64,000 nt of DNA from Qipengyuania mesophila (lineage in GTDB: Bacteria > Pseudomonadota > Alphaproteobacteria > Sphingomonadales > Sphingomonadaceae). Each line of letters starts with the position of its first letter. Within the stretch, counting starts at the first letter, position 1. The notes under the pieces are model-generated. The model did no database searches and was not told the origin of the DNA. It was given only the letters and a program-made list of their open reading frames with translations. The stretch is taken from positions 558,001 to 622,000 of the forward strand of contig NZ_JAIGNU010000002.1 of the NCBI RefSeq assembly GCF_019711655.1, written 5' to 3'. Made by a program: the position numbers and the translations under genes. This document shows, piece after piece, positions 1-9,621 of the stretch.

Positions 1-676
1 GCGGGATCAGCCCGGAATCGATCATCGCCGTGCGATAGCCTTCGAAGCGCTCGTGGAACTGGCGCTGCGAGGAACCGGTATCGCCGACGAAGACGATGTC
101 CTGCGCGCCGCCCCGGACGAGCCGCTCGACCGCCAGGCGACCACCCTCGCGATTGTCCGAACGCACCCAGACGCTGTCATCGAAAGGAGACCCCCAGAAG
201 GCCATGCCCCCCGCCCCTTCGGCGCAACTGCGGAAGTATTCCCAAGCGGGTTCGTTGGTCGCGGTGCCGAGGACGACGACGCCGTCGGCCTGCCGCCGCG
301 CCACATAGTGGCCGAAGAACTCGTCGGGGCTGGCCTGGAACGAAACCAGTGCCTCGTACCCGCGCTCGGCCGCCGCCGCGCAGGTGCTGCCGAGCAGCGT
401 GTAGTAGAAGGGGTTGACCGCGGTCGGGCCATGCCCCTGGCGCCCGATCACGACGATGGCGATGGTGCCCGTCTCGCCGCGGCGAAGGCCGGCCGCGCGG
501 GCATTGACCTGGTATCCGAGCTGTTCCGCAGCCAGTTCCACGCGGCGGCGGGTCGCTTCGGTGATGGTCTCCGATCCGGAAAGGGCGCGACTGACGGTCG
601 ACTGGCTCACACCCGCGAGCTCGGCCACATCGATCGAGGTGACGCGCCGCGGCCGGGACTTATCGCTGTTCGACAT
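1..676 (-). CDS. LacI-family transcriptional regulator (partial, 3' end beyond window)
   Basis: The minus-strand frame opens at an ATG at 674-676 and stays open to the window edge, giving about 225 residues. The N-terminus carries a LacI-type helix-turn-helix (VAELAGVSQSTVSRAL, about residues 17-32) and a hinge region with LGYQVNARA. The periplasmic-binding-protein-like sugar-sensing core follows (segments such as ADGVVVLGTA and FVGDTGSSQRQFHERFEGY). Such proteins repress or activate sugar-uptake genes on binding a carbohydrate or nucleotide effector. It is divergent from the monooxygenase at 862, but no clear LacI operator was found between them, so its target is unknown. The C-terminal part of the effector domain is missing because the window ends. 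Confidence 0.9.
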   Translation of the reverse strand, partial: MSNSDKSRPRRVTSIDVAELAGVSQSTVSRALSGSETITEATRRRVELAAEQLGYQVNARAAGLRRGETGTIAIVVIGRQGHGPTAVNPFYYTLLGSTCAAAAERGYEALVSFQASPDEFFGHYVARRQADGVVVLGTATNEPAWEYFRSCAEGAGGMAFWGSPFDDSVWVRSDNREGGRLAVERLVRGGAQDIVFVGDTGSSQRQFHERFEGYRTAMIDSGLIP

Positions 677-861
677 ATGCTGAAGGTACTCCCCGTCGCA
701 GCCGCCCTAACCCACGCAATCGTCGAAAGCGAGAGCGAAGCCCCGGTAACGCGGACGGACCGATCAGAATCGAGCGAAAACGCCAGTTAGGTTGCGCCCT
801 GCAACTGAGGCTGGCGCTGCGCTGCACTCTGGGTTACGTTCGCCCGACTTGGGAGAGTGAA

Positions 862-2370
862 ATGACGAATACGGCGACCGATTTCGACGTGATGATCGTA
901 GGTGCGGGGATTTCCGGCATCGGCATGGCGGCGCATATGAAGGAGAAGGCGCCGAACCACGGTTTCGTCATCGTCGAGAGGCGCGACAACCTCGGCGGGA
1001 CCTGGGACCTGTTCCGCTATCCCGGCATCCGGTCGGACAGCGACATGCACACGCTGGGTTTCGATTTCGAGCCCTGGAAGCACGAGAAATCGATCGCTGA
1101 CGGCCCCGCGATCCTCGAATACCTCGACCGGATCGTCGATGAGCGGGGCATCCGCGAGCACATCCGGTTCGGCCACAAGGTGCTCGCCGCCGACTGGCGC
1201 GAAAACGAGGCGCGCTGGCATGTGACGCTGGAGACCGCCGAGGGCGAGAAGAAGCACCTCACCGCCAACTGGCTCTATCTCGGCTCGGGCTATTACGACT
1301 ACGACGAGCCCTATGATCCCGGTTTCGATTTCGGCGAGTTCGAAGGCCAGGTTATCCATCCGCAGTTCTGGCCGAAAGACCTCGACTATGCCGGCAAGAA
1401 CGTGGTCGTCATCGGTTCGGGCGCGACGGCGGTGACCATCGTCCCCTCGATGGCCGACAAGGCTGCCAAGGTCACCATGCTCCAGCGCACGCCGACCTGG
1501 ATGTTCAGCCGCCCGGCGAAGGATGCGCTGGCCAATTTCCTGCGCAAGATCTTGCCCGAAAAGCTCGCCTACCGGATCACCCGGTGGAAGAACATCACGA
1601 TGCAGGACTTCAGCTTCAAGATGGCGCGCAACAAGCCGCAGAAGGTGAAGGACGGGCTGCACAAGCGCATCCGCAAATCGATGGGCAAGGACTACGATCT
1701 CGCCCCCTTCACCCCGCCCTACAACCCGTGGGAGCAGCGGCTATGCCTGGTGCCCGACGACGACCTGTTCCAGGCGCTGAAGAGCGGCAAGGCCGAGGTC
1801 GTGACCGGCCAGATCAAGGCCTTCGAGAAGGGTGGTGTTCGCCTGACAGACGACAGTTTCCTGCCGGCCGACATCGTGATCACCGCGACCGGCCTCAAGC
1901 TCGCCGTGGCAGGCAAGATCGCGCTGTCGAAGGGAGGCCAGCCGATCGATCTGGCGCGGCATTTCTACTACAAGGGCTGCATGTTCTCGAACGTGCCCAA
2001 CCTCGCGGTGGTGTTCGGCTATCTCAACGCCAGCTGGACGCTGCGGGCGGACATCAATTCGGACTTCGTCTGCCGCGTGCTCAATCAGAGCAAGGCCAAG
2101 GGCGTCGACGTGGCCGAACCGGTCCTCACCCCGCAGGCCGAAGCCGCGATCGAGGAAGACGACATCTTCGACTTCTCCTCGGGCTACATCCAGCGCGGCA
2201 AGCACATCATGCCGCGCAACGCGGTGGCCTATCCCTGGCGGCTCAACCAGGAATACGTCATCGACCGCAAGCGGATGAAGGAAGACCCGGTCGATGACGG
2301 CCTGCTCGAGTTCCGCCGTCACGGCGCCAATGCGCGCAGCGTGGACGAACAGCTCGAAGCTGCGGAGTAG
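862..2370 (+). CDS. Flavin-containing / Baeyer-Villiger-type monooxygenase
   Basis: Predicted 502-residue class B flavoprotein monooxygenase that would use FAD, NADPH and O2 to oxygenate ketones or heteroatoms. Visible motifs are the FAD-binding GAGISG (residues 14-19), the GGTWDLFRYPGIRSDSD segment typical of BVMOs, the BVMO fingerprint FxGxxxHxxxWP at residues 160-171, and a second dinucleotide motif GSGATA near residue 187. The start is the ATG at 862, preceded by GGGAGAG at 850-856. It is a paralogue of the enzyme at 17181-18737 and shares the same N-terminal layout. The substrate cannot be read from sequence. It is followed after 33 bp by the CinA-like gene. Confidence 0.9.
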   Translation: MTNTATDFDVMIVGAGISGIGMAAHMKEKAPNHGFVIVERRDNLGGTWDLFRYPGIRSDSDMHTLGFDFEPWKHEKSIADGPAILEYLDRIVDERGIREHIRFGHKVLAADWRENEARWHVTLETAEGEKKHLTANWLYLGSGYYDYDEPYDPGFDFGEFEGQVIHPQFWPKDLDYAGKNVVVIGSGATAVTIVPSMADKAAKVTMLQRTPTWMFSRPAKDALANFLRKILPEKLAYRITRWKNITMQDFSFKMARNKPQKVKDGLHKRIRKSMGKDYDLAPFTPPYNPWEQRLCLVPDDDLFQALKSGKAEVVTGQIKAFEKGGVRLTDDSFLPADIVITATGLKLAVAGKIALSKGGQPIDLARHFYYKGCMFSNVPNLAVVFGYLNASWTLRADINSDFVCRVLNQSKAKGVDVAEPVLTPQAEAAIEEDDIFDFSSGYIQRGKHIMPRNAVAYPWRLNQEYVIDRKRMKEDPVDDGLLEFRRHGANARSVDEQLEAAE

Positions 2371-2403
2371 CATTCGCTCGCCAACCGCGTTACCCACCGG
2401 CGC

Positions 2404-3162
2404 ATGACCGAACGCATCTATACCGCGGGCCTCGTCGTGATCGGCGACGAGATCCTTTCTGGGCGCACGCACGACAAGAACATCGCGCAGGTTGCCAGCT
2501 GGTTGCAGGTGCAGGGCATTCGCCTGTCCGAAGTGCGCGTGGTGCCCGACGTGATCGAGCGGATCGTCGAGGCGGTGAACGCGCTGCGCGAGGGCTATGA
2601 CTATCTCTTCACCACCGGCGGGATCGGCCCGACGCACGACGACATCACGGTCGATGCCGTGGCCGAGGCGCTCGGCGTGCCGGTCGTCGTCCACCCGCAG
2701 GCACGGGCGATCCTCGAGAAATACTATGCCGACAAGCCGGGCGGGCTGACCGAGGCGCGGCTGCGCATGGCCCGCGTCCCCGAGGGCGCAGAGCTGATCC
2801 CGAACCGCATGTCGGGTGCGCCGGGGATCAAGCTCGGCAATATCCATCTGATGGCCGGCGTTCCGCACATCACCGCCGGCATGCTCGATGCGCTGACGGG
2901 GACGCTCGAGGGTGGTGCACCGCTGCTGTCCGAAACCGTGGGATGCTGGACTCCCGAAAGCGAGGTTGCGGACATCCTACGACAGGTCGAACAGGCGCAT
3001 GCCAAGTGCCAGATCGGCAGCTACCCCTTCTTCCGCGAAGGTCGGGTCGGCGCTAATTTCGTAGTCCGTTCGACCGACGAGGGCGATCTCAAAAGTTGCG
3101 TCGATAGCCTCTGCGACGGCCTCGCCACCGCCGGTTTCGACTTTACCCCCGGCGGAATCTGA
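2404..3162 (+). CDS. CinA/MoaB-type molybdopterin-binding-domain protein
   Basis: 252-residue protein made of the MoCF/Mog domain found in MoaB, MogA and the N-terminal half of CinA (competence/damage-inducible protein A). Signature stretches are VVIGDEILSGRTHDKN near the N-terminus and TTGGIGPTHDDITVDAVAEA in the middle. The C-terminal nicotinamide-nucleotide amidohydrolase domain of full CinA is absent, which is normal for the stand-alone alphaproteobacterial form. A role in pyridine-nucleotide repair or cofactor handling is family-based inference. It follows the BVMO gene by 33 bp in the same direction and may share its transcript. Confidence 0.88.
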   Translation: MTERIYTAGLVVIGDEILSGRTHDKNIAQVASWLQVQGIRLSEVRVVPDVIERIVEAVNALREGYDYLFTTGGIGPTHDDITVDAVAEALGVPVVVHPQARAILEKYYADKPGGLTEARLRMARVPEGAELIPNRMSGAPGIKLGNIHLMAGVPHITAGMLDALTGTLEGGAPLLSETVGCWTPESEVADILRQVEQAHAKCQIGSYPFFREGRVGANFVVRSTDEGDLKSCVDSLCDGLATAGFDFTPGGI

Positions 3163-3218
3163 TCGGACATTGCACCGCGCCGCGCCCGCGCTAGCGTGGC
3201 ACGCGGAGGGATCGCACG

Positions 3219-6167
3219 ATGGAATGGATTGTCATCCTCGCGCTCGGCGCTGTGGTCGTGCATCTTTGGCGGAGGCTAGATAGCGCCGAAACGCGGCTTG
3301 GATCGCTCGATGCCGTGCAGGACAGGATGTACGACCTGCTGCTGGATCTGCAGCGGCGGGGTGTCGAGGCGGCACCCGAGGCTGAGCCGGAGGAGGTCGC
3401 GGAGGTCCAGCCCCCTCCGCCTCCCGCGCCGCAGAGCATTTCCATCCCCACTGTCAGGCTGATACGCGAAGAGGCGGAGCCGGTCGCGCTGGGGGAGGAA
3501 CCCGAGCCGCAGCGAGAGCCGGAATCTGCTGAGGAACCGGCCATCGTCGCCGACGAACCCGAGCCAGCCCTCGCCAGCCGCTTCAGCTTCGACCTGGAGG
3601 ATATTTTCGGGCGGCGCTTGCCGATCTGGGCAGGCGGCGTCACGCTGGCGGTCGCAGGTGTTTTCCTCGTGCGCTACTCGATCGAGTCCGGCCTGCTGAC
3701 GCCGCTCGTGCGCGTCATCATGGCGTTTTTCTTCGGCTTCGCATTGCTCGCAGGGGCCGAAGCAGCCTTCCGGTTCCGTGAGCGCGTGGCCGATCCGCGC
3801 GTGACGCAGGCGCTGGCGGGCGCAGGCCTCGCGACGCTGTACGCGGGCTTTTACCTTGCCGGCACGCAATACGGGCTGGTCGGGCAGACGGTCGCTTTCC
3901 TCGGCCTCGCAGCAGTAACGGCAGGCGCCATCGCCCTGTCCTTCCGATTCGGGCTGCCGAGCGCCGTGCTGGGCCTCGTCGGCGGATTTGCCGCGCCTGC
4001 ACTCGTCGGCGGCGAGGAGGCGAACCTGCCGCTACTGTCGCTCTACCTGGGCCTCGTGACCGCAGGGCTGACGGTCTCCGGACGCAGCCAGAGCCGCCCG
4101 TGGATGGGGATCGCGGCCCTTGTCGGCGGCCTCGGCTGGGGCGCGCTCTTGCTGCTTTCGGGCGATCCTGGAGTGGCGGAAATCCTCGCGCTCGGCCTAT
4201 ATTTCGTGGTCCTGGGAGCCGTGCTCCCCGCCCTTACCGGCGCCGAGCGCTGGGAGCGCCCCTTGCGCCTCGCCTCGGCTTTCGTTGCGAGCGTGCAACT
4301 GGCCTTGCTCGTCGACCAGGGCGGCTATGCCCCGCTCGCCTGGGCTCTCCACATACTGCTCGGCGCGACACTCGCCTTCTTCGGCTGGCGCAATTCCGTC
4401 ATGCGCGAGGCCAATGCCATCGCCGCGGTGGTCGGCGTGCTTCTGCTCGCCCAATGGGACGATGCAGCGGGCGGGATGTTCGCATCGGTAGCCGTGGGCC
4501 TCGCGGCGGTCTTCGCGCTCGTGCCGCTGGCGCATATCTGGCGGGGCGAGGACCGGCCGATCGACCTGTGGCAAGCCTGCGGCGTCGCGCTTGGCATCGG
4601 CGCGGTGACCTATGGCACATTCGGGAGCTTCGACGTCGACCTCAGCGAGCCGCTGCTTGCCCTCGCCAGCGCGGCGCTCGCGCTGGTCCCCGGTGTCGCC
4701 GCATGGCGCAAGTGGCGCAGCGATGCGCTCGACCTGACCATCGCGCTTGCCAGCGCTGCCACACTCGTTTTCGCGGCGCTGCTGATGGTGACGCCTGCCT
4801 GGACCGCACCGGCGATGGCCGCCGCCGTCTTTGCCGGGCTCTTCGTGCTCCTGCGCGGTAGGGGAGAAAAGCACCTCGCCACCGTACTTTGGGCCGCGGC
4901 ATTTGCCACCCTTCTGGCCCTGCCCTTCACCGACAGGTTCTACGGAGAGATCGAGCATCTGAGTGGCTGGAGCCCGGAAAGTCTTGGCTTCACCGGGCTG
5001 CTCCGGTGGCTGGCGGTCACTCTGCCCTTTGCCGCTCTGGCATGGCGCGTGACCTCGAACGACACCGCCCGACGCGGTGCAGAGGCACTCGCGGCATTCT
5101 TCGCCTATGGCACGCTCGCTCAGGTGCTCCCCGAACAGGCGCTCGCATGGAGCGCGGCCTTGCTCGCACTCGCCATCTACTATCTCCAGCGCCCGCGCAT
5201 TGCCGCACAGGTGGTCGCGCTCGCCATTTCCGCACTCTGGGCCATCGAGCCATTAGGCCTGTGGCTCGAAGCCGGTGTGACCTCGCTCGCGGGCGATCCC
5301 GTCTACCTGAGCGACCTGCCCGTGCCCGCCGTTGTCGGTCTGAGGCTGCTGCCGATTACCGCCGCGCTGTTCGCACTGCGGTGGCCGCCCATCGAGGGCC
5401 TGCCGCGTCCGATGCGCCTGCACTGGCTCGCGCTTCCCATGATGCTCGTCATCGCGCACATTACGTTCAAGGAGGTCTTCGCGATCGAAACGCAGACCCG
5501 CTTCGTCGCAATGGGCCTCGCCGAGCGGACCCTCTGGCAAGCGCTGCTGGTCGGGCTCGCGTGGATCGCTGCGACCGGCGTTGCCAAGCTTGGCGCCAGC
5601 AGGACCCTCGCCATCGGCCTCGCCGCACTCTCCTTTGTCCACTTCGCTCTTTACACGGGCCTTCTGCACGATCCGCTGTGGGACCGGCAGGCGCTCGGCC
5701 CGCTCCCCATCGCGAACCTCGCGCTGGCCGCCTATGCCATCGCCGTGGCAGCGGCGCTGTCGCTGCGGCTCTGGCTCGGCGAACGCGCGCGCCTTGTCGC
5801 CGATGCAGTGGTCATGGCACTCGTCAGCATCGGTGCACTCACATTGCTGCGGCAGGTCTTCGCAGGGTCTATTGCCGTCGAGGCGCCCATGACCCAGACC
5901 GAGGACCTGCTGCGTTCGCTGCTGGGTATCGTGCTCGCCCTCTTCTTCCTCTTCCTCGGCAGCAGGCTGCAGGAACGCAGTTGGCGCGTCGGATCGCTTG
6001 TCCTAATGCTGATCGCGGTCGCCAAGGTCTTCATCGTCGACGCGGCGGGTCTCGAGGGGCTGCTGCGGATCGCCAGCTTCATGGCGCTGGGCTTCAGCCT
6101 GATCGGCATCGGCTGGGTCTATTCGCGCCAACTGCGGGCAAAGCCTGCCGCGGTGTCGAATAGTTAA
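3219..6167 (+). CDS. DUF2339 large polytopic membrane protein
   Basis: 982-residue membrane protein of the DUF2339 family, function unknown. One N-terminal hydrophobic helix (about residues 3-17) is followed by a short coiled-coil-like stretch and a Pro/Glu-rich linker (about 50-115). The rest is some two dozen hydrophobic segments ending near residue 970, starting with the conserved region FGRRLPIWAGGVTLAVAGVF. The start is supported by a GGAGGG ribosome binding site just upstream. It sits alone between the CinA-like gene (56-bp gap) and the deacetylase gene. No catalytic motif is evident; proposed roles in envelope or polysaccharide biology for this family remain speculative. Confidence 0.85.
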   Translation: MEWIVILALGAVVVHLWRRLDSAETRLGSLDAVQDRMYDLLLDLQRRGVEAAPEAEPEEVAEVQPPPPPAPQSISIPTVRLIREEAEPVALGEEPEPQREPESAEEPAIVADEPEPALASRFSFDLEDIFGRRLPIWAGGVTLAVAGVFLVRYSIESGLLTPLVRVIMAFFFGFALLAGAEAAFRFRERVADPRVTQALAGAGLATLYAGFYLAGTQYGLVGQTVAFLGLAAVTAGAIALSFRFGLPSAVLGLVGGFAAPALVGGEEANLPLLSLYLGLVTAGLTVSGRSQSRPWMGIAALVGGLGWGALLLLSGDPGVAEILALGLYFVVLGAVLPALTGAERWERPLRLASAFVASVQLALLVDQGGYAPLAWALHILLGATLAFFGWRNSVMREANAIAAVVGVLLLAQWDDAAGGMFASVAVGLAAVFALVPLAHIWRGEDRPIDLWQACGVALGIGAVTYGTFGSFDVDLSEPLLALASAALALVPGVAAWRKWRSDALDLTIALASAATLVFAALLMVTPAWTAPAMAAAVFAGLFVLLRGRGEKHLATVLWAAAFATLLALPFTDRFYGEIEHLSGWSPESLGFTGLLRWLAVTLPFAALAWRVTSNDTARRGAEALAAFFAYGTLAQVLPEQALAWSAALLALAIYYLQRPRIAAQVVALAISALWAIEPLGLWLEAGVTSLAGDPVYLSDLPVPAVVGLRLLPITAALFALRWPPIEGLPRPMRLHWLALPMMLVIAHITFKEVFAIETQTRFVAMGLAERTLWQALLVGLAWIAATGVAKLGASRTLAIGLAALSFVHFALYTGLLHDPLWDRQALGPLPIANLALAAYAIAVAAALSLRLWLGERARLVADAVVMALVSIGALTLLRQVFAGSIAVEAPMTQTEDLLRSLLGIVLALFFLFLGSRLQERSWRVGSLVLMLIAVAKVFIVDAAGLEGLLRIASFMALGFSLIGIGWVYSRQLRAKPAAVSNS

Positions 6168-6191
6168 CGGCCCGGTGATAGGATGCGCGCC

Positions 6192-7160
6192 ATGACCGCG
6201 GTCTATATCACCATCGACACCGAATACTCGGCAGGTCTGGCCGTGCGCCTCGGCACGCATGCGCGCGCGGAGATTTTCGACCGCTCGATCACCTGCCGCA
6301 CGAGCGAAGGCGACGTCGGCATCGTTCACCAGATGGAAGTGATGGATTCGCACGGCTTGAAGGGCGTATTCTTCGTCGACCCGATGCCGGCACTGATCTG
6401 GGGAACGGGCGCGGTCGCCGCGGTCGTCGAACCGATCCTCGAGCGCGGGCACGAAGTGCAATTGCACCTTCACCCCGAATGGCTCGAGATCGCCGGAGAT
6501 GCCAATCCGCTCGGCAAGCGGACCGGAAACAATCTGTACCAGTTCACCGAAGCTGAGCAGGTCGAACTGCTCGGACTGGCACGCGACCACCTGGTTGCCG
6601 CCGGGGCCCCTCCCCCGACCGCGTTTCGCGCAGGCAATTACGGGGCCGACGATGCGACCTTGCGCGCGCTGCGCACGGTCGGCATCCGCTACGACAGCAG
6701 CCATGTGCCGGGGATCGCAGCGTCCGACTGCCGCATTTCGCTGTCGCAGGCCGACCAGAGCGTGGTGCGCCACGAAGGCGCGATCGAAGTTCCGGTCGGC
6801 TCGATCCCCAGTGTCGGCGGTCCACGCCACGCGCAGATTACCGCGCTATCGCATTGGGAGCTCGAGGCTGCGCTGCGCTACTGCGTGAGCGAGAAGGTGG
6901 AATCCTTCAACCTCGTCAGCCATAGTTTCGAGCTGATGAGCCGCGACCGAACCCGACCAAACAGGATTTTGACCCGGCGCTTTGCCGCTTTTTGCCGCAG
7001 TCTCGCCAATATGACGGGGGCAGACAGCGCCACCTTCCGCAGTCGTCCGCCACAGGTGGGGGACGAGACGGGCGCTGGCGCGATGCGGCAGAACCCGGTT
7101 CGCAGCATTGCGCGAATGGCGGAACAATTCGTCGCGAACCGGCTTTACGGGGCGAAGTGA
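6192..7160 (+). CDS. Polysaccharide deacetylase-like protein
   Basis: 322-residue predicted metal-dependent carbohydrate de-N-acetylase (NodB-homology/CE4-like). The N-terminal strand carries the acidic motif YITIDTEY, a later HLHPEW supplies candidate metal-binding histidines, and FRAGNYGAD matches the family's conserved arginine loop. The ATG at 6192 is preferred over 6183 because TAGGATG lies at a proper distance upstream. Its stop overlaps the GTG start of the next gene (GTGA), so the two are probably translationally coupled. Paired with a BioF2-type acyltransferase, it most likely trims or remodels a surface polysaccharide or lipid-linked sugar. The substrate is unknown. Confidence 0.8.
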   Translation: MTAVYITIDTEYSAGLAVRLGTHARAEIFDRSITCRTSEGDVGIVHQMEVMDSHGLKGVFFVDPMPALIWGTGAVAAVVEPILERGHEVQLHLHPEWLEIAGDANPLGKRTGNNLYQFTEAEQVELLGLARDHLVAAGAPPPTAFRAGNYGADDATLRALRTVGIRYDSSHVPGIAASDCRISLSQADQSVVRHEGAIEVPVGSIPSVGGPRHAQITALSHWELEAALRYCVSEKVESFNLVSHSFELMSRDRTRPNRILTRRFAAFCRSLANMTGADSATFRSRPPQVGDETGAGAMRQNPVRSIARMAEQFVANRLYGAK

Positions 7161-8083
7161 AAGCCCAAAGCTCATTGTCCGCGCCTTACGAAGTCGCCTT
7201 CACCATTGGCTCGCGACGGCTGCTGACGGTCAAGCGCGATGTCGCCACGCTGGCATTCTCGCTGCACGACATCTTCGACGGACGCGTGCCCGCGGTTCCT
7301 CAGCTCACCTCGGTCGAAGGGTTGCGCATCCTCTCGGCACCCGTCAGCGCCGAAACCCGGCTGCTCGAGGTGATGCCGGGATTTCTGGTCGGAGCGCGCG
7401 AAACCTACGAGCGCAGCTACATCGACATGGCCGGAACCTACGATGCCTATATGGCGCGTTTTTCGGGCAAGACCCGGTCGACACTGAGGCGCAAGCGACG
7501 CAAGTTCGAGGAGGCGGAGGGCGGAACCCTCGATCTGCGCTTGTATCGCACCCCGGACGAGATCGAGCGCTTCCTGCAACTGGCCCTGCCGCTGTCCCGC
7601 CTGACCTATCAGGCGCGGCTGCTCGATGCCGGACTGCCGGACGACGAACAGGCCCGTGCCGCCATGTACCGGCTCGCGGAGGCAGATCGCCTGCGCGCCT
7701 TCCTGCTGTTTCTGCATGGCGAACCTGTCGCCTATCTCTACCTTCCGATCGAGCGTGACACGCTGGTCTATGCCCATCTCGGCTACGACCCGCGTCATGC
7801 GGATTTTTCGCCCGGCACGGTCCTCCAGCTGGCGGCGCTCGAACAGCTCTTTGCCGAACGGCGCTTCCGCTATTTCGACTTCACCGAGGGCGACGGGGCG
7901 CACAAGGCGCAATTCCGCACTGACAGCGTCCGCTGCGCCAGCTTCCTCATGTTGCGTCCCAGCGTTGCGAACGGCGCGCTGCTCGCCAGCCTCGCAGCCT
8001 TCGATCGCGTAGTTGCGTGGACCAAGTCTCTGGCGGAGAGGACCGGCGCCGATGCCTTGGTCCGGCGAGCGCTGAGGGCATGA
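7157..8083 (+). CDS. GNAT-fold (BioF2/FemAB-like) acetyltransferase
   Basis: 308 residues from a GTG start at 7157 that overlaps the preceding stop codon by 4 bp. An open frame extends further upstream, but no better start fits the coupling. The body matches the BioF2-like/CelD acyltransferase fold: a basic segment ([16 protein letters not shown]) followed by the second GNAT half with [15 protein letters not shown] and [17 protein letters not shown]. These enzymes transfer acyl or aminoacyl groups onto polysaccharide or peptidoglycan precursors in the cytoplasm. Coupling to the deacetylase suggests deacetylation followed by re-acylation of one sugar substrate; this is inference. A strong hairpin follows at 8088. 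Confidence 0.8.
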   Translation: MKAQSSLSAPYEVAFTIGSRRLLTVKRDVATLAFSLHDIFDGRVPAVPQLTSVEGLRILSAPVSAETRLLEVMPGFLVGARETYERSYIDMAGTYDAYMARFSGKTRSTLRRKRRKFEEAEGGTLDLRLYRTPDEIERFLQLALPLSRLTYQARLLDAGLPDDEQARAAMYRLAEADRLRAFLLFLHGEPVAYLYLPIERDTLVYAHLGYDPRHADFSPGTVLQLAALEQLFAERRFRYFDFTEGDGAHKAQFRTDSVRCASFLMLRPSVANGALLASLAAFDRVVAWTKSLAERTGADALVRRALRA

Positions 8084-8087
8084 AAAA

Positions 8088-8112
8088 GGCCGGCGGGTTG
8101 TACCCGCCGGCC
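8088..8112. terminator. Bidirectional intrinsic terminator between the GNAT gene and rplA
   Basis: A perfect 10-bp GC-rich stem (8088-8097 with 8103-8112) and 5-nt loop sits between two convergent genes. Read on the minus strand, the hairpin is followed by five Ts (8083-8087), giving a classical terminator for the rplK-rplA transcript. Read on the plus strand, the T tract is weak (ATTTT after two Cs). Confidence 0.85.
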
Positions 8113-8186
8113 CCATTTTCCGGTTCTGGCGCTGTGCTGACCGGGAACGATATTCGCACTCAATCAGCCAGCGACAGTGTGCGAAT

Positions 8187-8879
8187 TCAGGCGCCTTCGA
8201 CTTCGGTCAGGTCGACCTTGAGGCCCGGGCCCATCGACGAGCTCAGCGTGACCTTGCGGACATACTTGCCCTTGGCACCCGAGGGCTTCGCCTTGACGAT
8301 CGCGTCGGTCAGCGCCTTGAAGTTCTTCTTCAGGTCTTCATCCTTGAACGACAGCTTGCCGATGCCGCTGTGGATGATGCCCTGCTTCTCGACGCGGAAT
8401 TCGACCTGGCCGCCCTTGGCGTCCTTCACGGCCTGCTCCACGTTCGGCGTGACGGTGCCGAGCTTCGGGTTCGGCATCAGGCCCTTGGGGCCGAGCACCT
8501 TACCGAGACGGCCGACGACACCCATCATGTCGGGGGTCGCGATCACGCGGTCGTAGTCGAGATTGCCGGCCTGCATGTCTTCCATGAGATCTTCCGCACC
8601 GACCTTGTCGGCGCCGGCGGCGAGTGCCTTCTCGGCATTGTCGCCCTTGGCGAAGACCGCGACGCGGACGTCCTTGCCAGTGCCGCTCGGGAGCGAGACC
8701 ATGCCGCGGACCATCTGGTCGGCGTGGCGCGGATCGACGCCGAGGTTCATCGCGACTTCGACAGTCTCGTCGAACTTCGCCTTGTGTTCGCGCAGCGTGG
8801 CGATTGCTTCGTCAACGCTGTAGAGCTTTTCACCGTCGAGCTTGGCGACGAGCTGCTGCTTCTTGGTCTGCTTTGCCAT
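8187..8879 (-). CDS. rplA: 50S ribosomal protein L1
   Basis: 230 residues, full length for bacterial L1. It binds 23S rRNA at the L1 stalk near the E site and, in many bacteria, represses its own operon by binding the mRNA leader. Conserved blocks include [20 protein letters not shown] and the central [16 protein letters not shown]. It lies 4 bp downstream of rplK and ends before the terminator at 8088-8112. rplJ-rplL, which often follow rplA, are not here; the next gene is an unrelated convergent GNAT gene. Confidence 0.99.
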   Translation of the reverse strand: MAKQTKKQQLVAKLDGEKLYSVDEAIATLREHKAKFDETVEVAMNLGVDPRHADQMVRGMVSLPSGTGKDVRVAVFAKGDNAEKALAAGADKVGAEDLMEDMQAGNLDYDRVIATPDMMGVVGRLGKVLGPKGLMPNPKLGTVTPNVEQAVKDAKGGQVEFRVEKQGIIHSGIGKLSFKDEDLKKNFKALTDAIVKAKPSGAKGKYVRKVTLSSSMGPGLKVDLTEVEGA

Positions 8880-8883
8880 GGTC

Positions 8884-9315
8884 TTAGCCCTCCACCACGT
8901 CGAGGCCCATCGAACGCGCGCTGCCTTCGATGATCTTGGTGGCCTGTTCGATGTCGTTCGCGTTCAGGTCGGCCATCTTCTGCTCGGCGATTTCGGCGAG
9001 CGCCGAACGCTTGATGGTTCCGGCCGAAACCTTACCCGGCTCCTTCGAGCCCGACTTGAGCTTGGCGGCCTTCTTGATGAGGAAGCTGGCGGGCGGGCTC
9101 TTGGTGACGAAGGTGAACGAGCGGTCAGCATAGACGGTGATCGTCGTCGGGATCGGCATGCCCTTTTCGAGGCTGTCGGTCGCGGCGTTGAACGCCTTGC
9201 AGAATTCCATGATGTTCACGCCGCGCTGACCCAGCGCAGGGCCGATGGGCGGCGAGGGATTGGCGATGCCCGCGGGCACCTGCAGCTTGATATAGCCGTC
9301 GATCTTCTTGGCCAT
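8884..9315 (-). CDS. rplK: 50S ribosomal protein L11
   Basis: 143 residues, standard length for L11, a component of the GTPase-associated centre that binds 23S rRNA with L10. Diagnostic segments are [20 protein letters not shown] near the N-terminus and the C-terminal RNA-binding region with [26 protein letters not shown] lies just upstream of its ATG at 9313-9315. It forms a two-gene operon with rplA, with its own promoter at 9449-9476 and a structured leader of about 125 nt. In most bacteria nusG lies immediately upstream; here a 1.8-kb segment intervenes. Confidence 0.99.
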   Translation of the reverse strand: MAKKIDGYIKLQVPAGIANPSPPIGPALGQRGVNIMEFCKAFNAATDSLEKGMPIPTTITVYADRSFTFVTKSPPASFLIKKAAKLKSGSKEPGKVSAGTIKRSALAEIAEQKMADLNANDIEQATKIIEGSARSMGLDVVEG

Positions 9316-9338
9316 GAATGGCCTCCTTTCTCACTGTT

Positions 9339-9402
9339 GCCGAACCTCTTTCGACGTTCGGCTCATGGTAAGCGGTCAAGCGGTCTGCCCCATGCGATGG
9401 GG
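9339..9402 (-). promoter_or_regulatory. Structured 5' leader of rplK-rplA mRNA (candidate L1 autoregulatory site)
   Basis: Two perfect stems lie in the untranslated leader: 7 bp pairing 9339-9345 with 9356-9362, and 6 bp pairing 9388-9393 with 9397-9402. Both are upstream of, and do not cover, the rplK ribosome binding site. Ribosomal protein L1 is known to repress its operon by binding a leader structure; whether either stem is that site is inference. Confidence 0.35.
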
Positions 9403-9621
9403 TGCGGACCTTCCGCGCGGTTTCCCGAAGCTGGCTTGGGAAGGCGCGCACATAGCGATTTGGCGTGGGAATGCAAGCGATTCGCGGTCCGGACGGTGTA
9501 TCGGGGCATTACTTGGGAAGCTGGCTGTCGCTCCACTTGCAAGGTGCTGGATCGAGGCTCTCAAGGGGAGTGCCCCTGCAGAACTTTGTCGATGTCTGGC
9601 AATATATGCCGCATGGTATGT
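9363..9621. other. Noncoding stretch upstream of rplK
   Basis: Apart from the rplK leader and promoter (minus strand, up to about 9476), no supportable gene is seen here. A plus-strand frame is open through the region but starts inside rplK and shows no recognisable protein until about 9640, where the histidine-kinase remnant begins. The stretch may be decayed coding sequence. Confidence 0.5.
9449..9476 (-). promoter_or_regulatory. Predicted sigma-70-type promoter for rplK-rplA
   Basis: On the minus strand TTGCAT (plus 9471-9476) and TATGTG (plus 9449-9454) are separated by 16 nt, placing the start site about 125 nt upstream of rplK. An own promoter fits with the gene pair being separated from secE-nusG. 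Confidence 0.5.

Noticed and set aside
791..805. LacI operator between the regulator and the first BVMO (GTTGC/GCAAC)
   Set aside because: Five-base arms with an asymmetrical centre; lacks the central CG-type palindrome expected.
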